64,000 nt of DNA, taken from NCBI GenBank assembly GCA_013140985.1, contig JABFRU010000058.1, positions 1 to 64,000 on the forward strand, given 5' to 3'. Each line of letters opens with the position of its first letter. The stretch's first letter is position 1. Under the pieces are notes generated by a model. It saw only the letters and a program-made list of their open reading frames with translations. It was not told the DNA's origin and made no database searches. A program made the position numbers and the translations under genes. Of this stretch, positions 57,397-64,000 are shown in pieces. The stretch is from Chitinophagaceae bacterium (lineage in GTDB: Bacteria > Bacteroidota > Bacteroidia > Chitinophagales > Chitinophagaceae).

Positions 57397-59955
57397 TTAA
57401 TTTAAAAAGTTATTTCTTATTGTTTTAAATTCCTCAAGATCTGTTTTTAGTTCTGCTATTTTGGGAGTTGTATGTATTTCCTCTGGACTACTATGTCCGT
57501 CAATAGAAACGCAACATTTTTCGTAAATGTCGTTCAGTTTTGATTTATGCTCATCTATTTTACTCCCTTTAACTCGAAGTAAGGAGGGAAATGCAACTCC
57601 TTTTTTATAGCGTTTAATTGTTTTCTGAAATAAGGAATCTTCAACAGTAATTTCTACCATTGAACGTAGATGCCCATATCCTTGCGCTGCAATTTTAGCT
57701 TCTTCCTGATCTTGATGATTTGCATTTAAAAGTGCGTTTAATTTCTTTTCATAATAGGAATAAGAGTTTATTTCTTCAACCTCATCCAACACTCCTGTTT
57801 CGCCGAAATTTTCCTTGACACGATGAAATGCAAATGAAACTCCTGCTTGTTTATGATGTTCTAACTCTTTTTGCTGTAGAAAACTATGTAATAATAATAT
57901 GCTGTGAGTAAATACAATAACTTGGCGATGTTTTGATAATTCAATAAGTCTCTTAACCACTTCATCAATTATTCTATGGTCAAGGGAATTTACGGGATCG
58001 TCAAAAACGATTGGTGCTTTGATGTTGTCAAGTTGTAGTTCGGTTAAGAATTCCGCTAAAGCAATTGCCTTTTGTTCTCCTTCACTTAAAATGTCTGCCA
58101 AAGCATGGTGGCTTATTTTTTGAAAAACTTTTGAGCTCCCTCTGTCTGTTCCAAAACTCAGGTCTATTTTTAGATTTGCTTTTCTCAATGCGGACAATTC
58201 TTTTTTGAAAAGGGCTTCAAAATCTTGCCTTACTAATTCTTCTCTCGCCGATGATGTTTTTCGACTGATAGCAGCCGTATTGAAACTGTTTGCATTGTTG
58301 TTAAGTTTATTTACAATTATATGATTTGATATTGCAGTTTTAATCTCAGGGACTTTTCCTGAAAGAAGTTTTCTGTCTTTCAACTCATCAATTTCTTTTT
58401 TTAGGACTGTTTCTCGTGTAGCAAGGTTTGCAAGTGCTTCTGATCTTTGAGTTAAAACACTATTGATCGCTGTTCTCTTATTAGTTAAAAAAGAAATCAC
58501 AACTTGATATTCAAAAATGAAAGTAGAATCTTGTGCAACTGCACCATCAATAAAAATAGTTTTTAATTTGCCTAAATTTTGGTTGTATTCGATAATTTCT
58601 TGTGGCTGAACTGCAGCTTGATTTTCACTTGTTCCAAAAGAGGGTTGATGAAAAGTTAGGTTGGTGTCTATTTGTGAAACCTGTTGAATCAATCTTGTTT
58701 TTTTTTGTCGCAAAGCATTTAGGCTTTCTTGTGTCTTGTCATTAAGGAGTATTCTGTAATTTTTCAGCAATTCTTTTGCAGAAACATCAAGAGGCTGCAA
58801 ACAGTAAATGCAGGTATTGCCTTCTTCGGGATATTCATCCTTGTTTATAATCTTAATGTAGTTCTCAGCAGCTTGAATGAAAGAATTGAATTCTGCAGTT
58901 TGATAAAATTCAATTCCTCTTTGCTCAGCGATATCCTTGATTCCTGTCTGAGTTTTCTTTTCCAACTCGGAAATTTCCTTGTTGAATATTATCAGGGATT
59001 CCCAATTTGTTGAGTTGAACAGGTTTTGAGCATTTTGAATTTTTCCAATTAAGGAATCAAACTCCTGAATCTGGCTTCTCATTGCCTGAATTTCGGCTTG
59101 CAACAATGTCTTGTTCAGGTTTGCAAGTTCGGACACTTTTGCTGTCAAGGTTTCTTGATGTGCCTGTGTGAAATCAGAAAGTTGAGTTAGCTTTTGTTCA
59201 GACGAATTTCCAGAAAGTGTTGTAATGAAATTGCATTGAGGTGTTACTGGTGTCAGGTTAATTACCCAAAGCAGTGATGTAGGATGTGCTATAACTTTTG
59301 CTTGAAGCAACTGACTAAGTTTATTCAGTTCGTTACTGACAAGTTGAAACAAATGAAATCCAATTGGTGAAACGATTAAATTTCTGTCGCTAATTGAGAA
59401 TTGAACGCAACTGCTGTTGAATACGGAAATATTTTCAAGTTCAGAATTAGTGTTAGCTCCATTCCAGATAAAAGTTTGTGGAGTTCCGTTTGACTTGAAG
59501 TTGATTGTTGCTGACTTAGGTTCGGTTGCACCATAGATATTTGGCAAAATGGTTTTGTTTGTATCGTAACTAAAACCAAGTGTTTTCAAAATTCTGCTGT
59601 AACCAGTCTTACCAGTTCCGTTCTCTCCATAAATGACTGTAATATTTTTTGCAAAATTGACTGTCTGATTCTTCGCAAGACGGTTTACACCTGTAATAGC
59701 TGAAAGGGAATCCAACTCTATTTGTTTTGTCGTTGGTGTGTATGTTGGTTTCGCTATTGAGAGTGTTGGCAAACCTGAGTGAAGGTTAATTGATTGAAGA
59801 AAGTAATTGAATACTTCATCTCTGTCGACAGTAGAAAGGGGGCTTTCTGTAATTACAATTTTGCTGATAAGTAATTTACCCCAGTCTCCTTGACTTGCTG
59901 CCCATTCCCAAAGGAAATCAACTATTGCTTTTTTATTTGTTGTAGTCGAAGCCAT
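57397..59955 (-). CDS. AAA_13 / RloC-like SMC-type ATPase
   Basis: An 852-residue ABC-type ATPase. Walker A is GENGTGKT (110-117), the signature LSEGEQ (623-628), Walker B PIVFDDP (648-654) and the H-loop His at 684. Between the ATPase halves are coiled coils (about 200-600) with a CIYC pair (382-385) like a zinc hook, as in Rad50 and RloC. The C-terminal about 150 residues carry YGHLRSMVEITVED with R764-x3-E768 and later DGH with H821, the order reported for the PrrC/RloC anticodon nuclease triad (R, E, H). An anti-phage tRNA nuclease is plausible but not proven. First gene of a likely three-gene operon. Confidence 0.82.
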   Translation of the reverse strand: MASTTTNKKAIVDFLWEWAASQGDWGKLLISKIVITESPLSTVDRDEVFNYFLQSINLHSGLPTLSIAKPTYTPTTKQIELDSLSAITGVNRLAKNQTVNFAKNITVIYGENGTGKTGYSRILKTLGFSYDTNKTILPNIYGATEPKSATINFKSNGTPQTFIWNGANTNSELENISVFNSSCVQFSISDRNLIVSPIGFHLFQLVSNELNKLSQLLQAKVIAHPTSLLWVINLTPVTPQCNFITTLSGNSSEQKLTQLSDFTQAHQETLTAKVSELANLNKTLLQAEIQAMRSQIQEFDSLIGKIQNAQNLFNSTNWESLIIFNKEISELEKKTQTGIKDIAEQRGIEFYQTAEFNSFIQAAENYIKIINKDEYPEEGNTCIYCLQPLDVSAKELLKNYRILLNDKTQESLNALRQKKTRLIQQVSQIDTNLTFHQPSFGTSENQAAVQPQEIIEYNQNLGKLKTIFIDGAVAQDSTFIFEYQVVISFLTNKRTAINSVLTQRSEALANLATRETVLKKEIDELKDRKLLSGKVPEIKTAISNHIIVNKLNNNANSFNTAAISRKTSSAREELVRQDFEALFKKELSALRKANLKIDLSFGTDRGSSKVFQKISHHALADILSEGEQKAIALAEFLTELQLDNIKAPIVFDDPVNSLDHRIIDEVVKRLIELSKHRQVIVFTHSILLLHSFLQQKELEHHKQAGVSFAFHRVKENFGETGVLDEVEEINSYSYYEKKLNALLNANHQDQEEAKIAAQGYGHLRSMVEITVEDSLFQKTIKRYKKGVAFPSLLRVKGSKIDEHKSKLNDIYEKCCVSIDGHSSPEEIHTTPKIAELKTDLEEFKTIRNNFLN

Positions 59956-60113
59956 TTAATTTACCATTTATCTGAATGTTCTTGGTTAGTGTCGTTTCTA
60001 GCCAAACTACAAAGCGTTTATAGCAAACAAAAAAATATTCCCCCTTCTTCAACTTTATCAATAAAATCCTGCAACTTTTTCTAAGAAAGGTTTCTCTTGT
60101 CAAAAACTACAAA

Positions 60114-60632
60114 TCACTTCATCACTTCCTTCACCCAATCCTCCAACTTTCCTTCTTTATCCGCAACAATCGCTTTGTCAAGATCTTCATCAGCATTTAT
60201 CTGTCCGCCGAGTTGGTAACAATTAATAGCAGCTTTCACTCCTGCTGTATTAGCTTTTAGCGGATCGAAAGCATTATTGTTTCCCAGGCATTGCCGGGCA
60301 ATACCTCCCAGCCACACCATCATCAGGTCAGCATTCTTATCAAAAAGAACAGTGCTGATATTGGCATCAATACTAAAAGTGATATAAGGACAATCGCTCA
60401 TCCACATCAATACCCAGGCATTCATGGTAGTACGCTTTAACGAACCCGTATCGATAGGAGTGGTCTCCAACCACAATACGGCTTTCAAAAGATCGGCTTC
60501 TGATTTCTTAAATTCTTTTTCAGACTTGGGATTTTTCTTCGGCGCTTCAAAATCTTTTACTGAAGGATCTTGCGCAGCTACAATAACAGACAGCAACAGG
60601 AAGCAAACGAGGGTGGAGGTTCGTTGTCTCAT
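60114..60632 (-). CDS. Secreted protein of unknown function
   Basis: A 172-residue protein with a signal peptide (cut near VAAQ). The mature part has a Lys/Glu-rich start (KDFEAPKKNPKSEKEFKKSEADLLKAVLWLE), then NAWVLMWMSDCPYITFSID, LMMVWLGGIARQCL and DEDLDKAIVADKEGKLEDWVKEVM. Two Cys may form a disulphide. I do not recognise the family. The gene lies inside the block bracketed by the composite repeat copies. Confidence 0.65.
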   Translation of the reverse strand: MRQRTSTLVCFLLLSVIVAAQDPSVKDFEAPKKNPKSEKEFKKSEADLLKAVLWLETTPIDTGSLKRTTMNAWVLMWMSDCPYITFSIDANISTVLFDKNADLMMVWLGGIARQCLGNNNAFDPLKANTAGVKAAINCYQLGGQINADEDLDKAIVADKEGKLEDWVKEVMK

Positions 60633-60711
60633 AGCAGATAAGGGTTGGTGGCTACCCTAAGCTAAGAAAGGTTTTTTATAGTACAAAAAGAGGCTCCCAG
60701 CCTTCCATAAG

Positions 60712-61063
60712 AGAAAAGCCTCCCCAAACCCCTCCGCAAGAGGGGCTTTAGACTCCGCTAACTTGGAAATACATTTATTATTCGGCAGAGTCTATGATCA
60801 AAATGAATTTCCCTGCGCCTCTTTTTCGCATTGACAAATGCTTATTTTTTATACAACACTTCCATGCGAAAAAGCCAGCGCTGCGGCATCTGCAAATAGC
60901 AAGCAGCATTATCTGCAAATGATCCCGGCAGAGCAAGACTCTCCGGACGCCAATTCGCAAAGGGAAATTTGTGATATAAGAACCCCCGTTATCGAATTGG
61001 CTTGACTTTTTTTTCGTAATCCTATCGGATTACCTTTTTTTGTCAAGAAAAAAAGTAAAGAAG
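60712..61063 (-). repeat. Composite ~350-bp repeat, copy 2 (inverted)
   Basis: Read on the minus strand it has the same blocks in the same order as copy 1: a TTCTTTACTTTTTTTTCTTG...GGTAATCC hairpin, AAGTCAAGCCAATTCGAT, CTTTGCGAATTGGC, the GCGCTGGCTTTTTCGCAT...ATGCGAAAAAGAGGCGC hairpin (60817-60881), TTTGATC, and a CCCCTC-TTGCG-GAGGGG hairpin followed by GGGGAGGCTTTTC. The two copies bracket the 6-kb block 54651-60711. Confidence 0.8.
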
Positions 61064-61076
61064 ATCATCTGGTTCG

Positions 61077-61105
61077 GTGGTTGGTGGAAGAAAAACACCA
61101 ACCAC
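61077..61105 (+). repeat. Hairpin 5 of the GAAGAAAA-loop family
   Basis: GTGGTTGGTG-GAAGAAAAA-CACCAACCAC followed by GGCAT. A perfect 10-bp stem; its central pairs (TTG/CAA) differ from those of hairpins 1, 2 and 4 but remain paired. It lies 13 bp beyond composite copy 2 and is a single copy, not paired as in elements A and B. Confidence 0.8.
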
Positions 61106-61421
61106 GGCATTATAACACCCACCCCGGTTCCTGATCATATATAGATCATGTTATTCGCCCCTCCGGGGAGGGGATGGTGTATCATCTTCACGGCGTAAAA
61201 AAAGTAGAAGAAGCTTTAAATTATAGGAACTCACTTAAGTCAAGAGTCTTGAGATACCTCGTTCCTCGGTATGACAAGACCCTGATTGATAAAGAAACTC
61301 CGCAAATGCTGAATAGAATTACCGAACGATGAAGTGAGTGACACAAGGGACGATGAGTAGAGAACGGGACGATGGCAAAATAAAAATCGTGGAGATTGCT
61401 TCGGCTTCGCCTCGCAAGTGC
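61106..61421. other. Non-coding stretch with fragments of widespread repeats
   Basis: No gene is seen. It contains a CCCCTCCGGGGAGGGG palindrome (about 61159-61174), GAGATACCTCGTTCCTCGG...ATGAC (61251-61274) and GAGATTGCTTCGGCTTCGCC...GCAA (61392-61417). The last two words are of a type I recall from intergenic repeats of many unrelated bacteria. The final fragment abuts the stop codon of the TPR gene. Confidence 0.4.
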
Positions 61422-62279
61422 TTATTTAATCGTCCCAAACCCCACCGGTATCATTGGCTCTTTATAATCATACATGGAGATAAAAATAATAACAGTAGCA
61501 GGCTTGCCGTCTTTGTCGGTATATTTTACTTCGTACCTGTCAAGCATAGCATAACCCATCGGAGCATTGTCACTTTTATACGGGCAACAACTTCCTGACC
61601 TGTTATATTGAACAGGGTTGCCATGACTATCTCTCAGTAATTGAAGAAAAGCTCTTTGATTGGCCGGTCCGCCAAAAGGCCCGTTGCCAACCATTACAGG
61701 GTCTTCCTGCGTATAACCATATTTATCGGAAGTGGCAGTTTGTGTAAGCTTTAATATGGAATGCAGTTTTTCATTGGGTGGCTCACTGCACATTTTCATT
61801 TTGGCTTCCATCTTTTCTGCACCGGCTTCTTTGGCCATGGTGTAATCATAGCAGGCAGAATCTCTTTTGCCGATCCACTCATACACTGTTGCCCGGTTAT
61901 ACCATGCATCTGCATAACCGGAATCAGCTTCGATCAACTCACTATAGATGCGGATAGCGCCATCATAATCGGTGAGATAACGTTTGGCAATACCACAATT
62001 GAGATAAGCTCTTTTAAAAGAGGGATTCAATTTTATCGTTTGCTGGTAATCACTCAAGGCTTTTTCATACTGGTTGAGCATGGCATGGGCAATACCACGG
62101 TTGAACCATGCGATATAGACTTCGCCATCCAGTTCAATAGATTTGGTAAGCAGGGTGATCATCTCATCAAACTTACCAGCCTTTCCTTTTTCCATGGCCT
62201 GGTTATAATATTTTTCTGCATCCTGTGCAGAAACAGAAATGGTGATGCATGACAGCAGGAGTGGTATAATGAATTTCAT
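61422..62279 (-). CDS. Secreted TPR protein
   Basis: A 285-residue protein with a signal peptide (cut near VSAQ) and four tetratricopeptide repeats (about 20-160: AEKYYNQAMEKGKAGKFDEMITLL, AWFNRGIAHAMLNQYEKALSDY, AYLNCGIAKRYLTDYDGAIRIY, AWYNRATVYEWIGKRDSACYDY). The C-terminal half carries GNGPFGGPANQRAFLQLLRD and a SGSCCPY double Cys, a pattern I recall in other Bacteroidota proteins without known function. A TATCTTTA box lies 4 nt before the ATG. Periplasmic scaffold likely. Confidence 0.8.
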   Translation of the reverse strand: MKFIIPLLLSCITISVSAQDAEKYYNQAMEKGKAGKFDEMITLLTKSIELDGEVYIAWFNRGIAHAMLNQYEKALSDYQQTIKLNPSFKRAYLNCGIAKRYLTDYDGAIRIYSELIEADSGYADAWYNRATVYEWIGKRDSACYDYTMAKEAGAEKMEAKMKMCSEPPNEKLHSILKLTQTATSDKYGYTQEDPVMVGNGPFGGPANQRAFLQLLRDSHGNPVQYNRSGSCCPYKSDNAPMGYAMLDRYEVKYTDKDGKPATVIIFISMYDYKEPMIPVGFGTIK

Positions 62280-62316
62280 GTATTAAAGATATTCTTTTCT
62301 TCTTCTATTTTTTCTT

Positions 62317-62464
62317 TGTCCCAGAGGGACAGTTGGTGGGTGGCTGTAGATTTTCAGAATCATCTCGTTCCGTAGGAACGATTGGTGCCGGCACGAGATG
62401 TCCCTACGGGACATTGCGCTAAAAAAGTGACATTGTTTTACCCATGAAGCGTCCCGATGGGACG
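62317..62464. repeat. Cluster of GTCCC-N3-GGGAC hairpins
   Basis: TGTCCC-AGA-GGGACA (62317-62331), CGTTCC-GTA-GGAACG (62366-62380, inside CATCTCGT...ACGAGATG), ATGTCCC-TAC-GGGACAT (62398-62414) and CGTCCC-GAT-GGGACG (62450-62464). They are REP-like: short perfect stems with 3-nt loops, four in 150 bp between two genes on the same strand. Confidence 0.7.
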
Positions 62465-62472
62465 GGAAAAAA

Positions 62473-64000
62473 TTAAAATCCTTTGGCGTTCTTGCTATAC
62501 GCTGCATTGATGTATTCCAAAATTTTTTCAGCGCCGGAATTCAACAGTTCTTTTTGTTGCTGTTTGTCGAGACCGTGATAGCTTTTGCATCCTTCCAGTA
62601 ATATCTCCCAATTATTGTCACTGGCTTTTGCTATTTCACCTGTGCGGGTATCAATAATGAAAAAATCATTTCCTTTTTTGGAACGGTAAGGTTCGCCGCC
62701 TGGTTTTCCTTTACCAAATTTATTGATAATGGTAGCCAGTCTTTGGCCAGTGCCTTTACCGGTATTGTAAGCATCGCTCAGGTTCATCCCTGCGCCCAGC
62801 GCTACACGCATGGTAGCTGAGTTTACGAGATTTTGAAACTCGGATGAATTAGCCAGCTCAACCAGCGTTTTGGATAGAAATGAGGAATTTTCGGGATATG
62901 GATTATTGTAAACGGCAAGCGGGGAGCTCATCTTTTCCGCTTTCATAAATACTGTTTCATGTTGAATATATAAGTTGCCATTCACCACACAGTAAGAGAT
63001 TCTCTTGTTCTCGCCGCCGAATTTAGATGCCTGGTTGTTTTTGTCAACAAAATCAATACCCGCACACCAGAATTCTTTATCGCCGGTGAGTGTTACCGTG
63101 CCTTCAAATTTTGTTCCATCCAGCGCCACAATATATCCATTGATATTGCTGTTGGTACTGGTAGTTTTTTCTGCCGGGGCGGTGGGATCAAATTCTTCGA
63201 TCAGCGAGATGTTCTGCTCTACTTTGTCGATCTCTTTCATGTTGATGATGGTAACAGGGCTATCAAATTTTGAAGCCACATATACACCATAATAACTACC
63301 CGGGTTGGGGAAGAAAGCTACAAAGCCTTCATATTTCTTTCCATCTTTAGTAGTAACAGAACCGGGATGAAAATTCATTTCTTCCACACTGTAACTTTTG
63401 TCCTGGTTATTGGTGAGCATATTGATAGTAAGGTTGCTGAGACCGTATGCAAACACATCATCCATATCTACCTTGTTATCACCAATACGGATCTCGTCCA
63501 CCATATCGGTCTTTATTTTATTGGCTTTTTCATCAGCATTCATGGTATTGATGCTTACGAGCTGGATCTTTCCTTCGAGTTTTCTGCCGTCATTCATAAT
63601 AACAAGTCCCCCGTCCTGCGCTTTGGTCCTTCTTTTTCCCATGGTTACACTGGCTTGCCATGCAAATAATTCAGCAGGCGCCAGCGTCCAGGGGAGTATT
63701 CTCCCATATTCTTTTACCTGTTCTTTTGTATAAACTGTTTTTGCGCCGCTCTTGTCAACGAATGTCAATTTTTCCAATGCAAAAAAATCATTGGCGCCGG
63801 GAAGCGACTCGTCGGAAGATTCCCCTTCTATTTTTATTTTTCCATCTTTTACTTCTCCGTTTCTTAATACAACAAAACCCCTTTCGGCTTCTTTATTTTC
63901 TTTTTGCCTGACGCTGCTCCATTCAAACCATGAAAGGGGTGACACACAAACAGGCGTAACCATATTAAGACCCCAGCTGGATAAGGATCTTACATCTACC
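62473..64000 (-). CDS. Large protein with four beta-type DG-K repeats (5' end cut by window edge)
   Basis: The frame is open to the right edge: residues before the first in-window ATG read VDVRSLSSWGLN without a stop, so the start lies outside. Four repeats share G-[FLSY]-V-x3-[DN]G-x-K-x-[EDx]-G: GFVVLRNGEVKDGKI, GLVIMNDGRKLEGKI, GSVTTKDGKKYEGFV and GYIVALDGTKFEGTV. The C-terminal about 170 residues are helical with KKGNDFFIIDTRTGEIAKAS. No known family recognised. It may be an exported surface or scaffold protein. Confidence 0.65.
   Translation of the reverse strand, partial: VDVRSLSSWGLNMVTPVCVSPLSWFEWSSVRQKENKEAERGFVVLRNGEVKDGKIKIEGESSDESLPGANDFFALEKLTFVDKSGAKTVYTKEQVKEYGRILPWTLAPAELFAWQASVTMGKRRTKAQDGGLVIMNDGRKLEGKIQLVSINTMNADEKANKIKTDMVDEIRIGDNKVDMDDVFAYGLSNLTINMLTNNQDKSYSVEEMNFHPGSVTTKDGKKYEGFVAFFPNPGSYYGVYVASKFDSPVTIINMKEIDKVEQNISLIEEFDPTAPAEKTTSTNSNINGYIVALDGTKFEGTVTLTGDKEFWCAGIDFVDKNNQASKFGGENKRISYCVVNGNLYIQHETVFMKAEKMSSPLAVYNNPYPENSSFLSKTLVELANSSEFQNLVNSATMRVALGAGMNLSDAYNTGKGTGQRLATIINKFGKGKPGGEPYRSKKGNDFFIIDTRTGEIAKASDNNWEILLEGCKSYHGLDKQQQKELLNSGAEKILEYINAAYSKNAKGF

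Noticed and set aside
54651-60711. Composite transposon bounded by the inverted ~350-bp repeats
   Set aside because: No transposase, integrase or target duplication was found; the repeats themselves look like intergenic hairpin elements, so only a bracket is claimed.
61338-61598. 86-codon ORF on the plus strand
   Set aside because: It runs through a widespread-repeat fragment and then antisense through the 3' end of the TPR gene.
1-64000. CRISPR array, tRNA, rRNA or prophage
   Set aside because: No set of regularly spaced identical direct repeats, no tRNA-like cloverleaf or rRNA sequence, and no phage structural genes were noticed by eye.

Overview
The window looks like chromosomal DNA of an aerobic, Gram-negative Bacteroidota, most likely a Chitinophagaceae-type organism. 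The evidence is the recurring -7 promoter word TAnnTTTG, a type IX secretion (T9SS) C-terminal sorting domain, many lipoproteins, DUF2911, PepSY-like and OMP beta-barrel proteins, a sphingolipid-type fatty acid hydroxylase, heme A synthase and a divergent type III pantothenate kinase. The lineage is inferred from gene content; no rRNA, tRNA gene, CRISPR array or intact transposase was seen.

Layout. 0-8 kb: RNase HII (cut by the left edge), heme A synthase, a membrane-anchored patatin, a lipid kinase, FabH, a SUMF1-type protein and an alpha/beta hydrolase. 8-15 kb: TypA/BipA, then glycosyltransferases (GT25-GT32-GT4 in one operon; GT2-GT17 on the other strand). 15-21 kb: secreted proteins (MORN-type, a large zinc metalloprotease, a glycine-rich T9SS cargo). 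21-28 kb: MeaB plus a CDGSH protein, O-antigen ligase plus GT2, and a LON-domain/coaX/OMP/lptC operon for envelope biogenesis. 28-46 kb: oxidoreductases, SET protein, LysRS, OMP, FAH plus flavin reductase, fatty acid hydroxylase, lipase, M23 peptidase, cystathionine gamma-synthase type enzyme, two DUF2911 proteins and SdpI/SdpR. 46-54 kb: two PepSY-like proteins, a deoxyhypusine synthase-like enzyme, an M28 peptidase, RpiB, TatC, a CNNM/CorC protein and guanylate kinase. 54-62 kb: an accessory, repeat-rich block holding a YdjC deacetylase, a BamE-like lipoprotein, a small gene run into a repeat, a GGCT-like protein and an 852-residue AAA_13/RloC-like ATPase. 62-64 kb: a TPR protein and a repeat protein cut by the right edge.

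The strongest unexplained signals are non-coding. (1) Five copies of a hairpin with a GAAGAAAA loop and compensatory stem changes lie between 55.9 and 61.1 kb. (2) A roughly 350-bp composite repeat is present twice in opposite orientation (54297-54650 and 60712-61063) and brackets the 6-kb block with the RloC-like ATPase. (3) Many intergenic gaps hold a long imperfect inverted repeat whose arms are made of short repeated words, often touching the neighbouring stop codon and ending next to a TAnnTTTG box. (4) At least eight genes have that box only 4-7 nt before the ATG, which predicts leaderless mRNAs.

Functionally the window is mostly envelope and surface biology (LPS and glycan assembly, lipid modification, exported hydrolases) plus core housekeeping genes. 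The best defence candidate is the RloC-like ATPase with its two small downstream genes.
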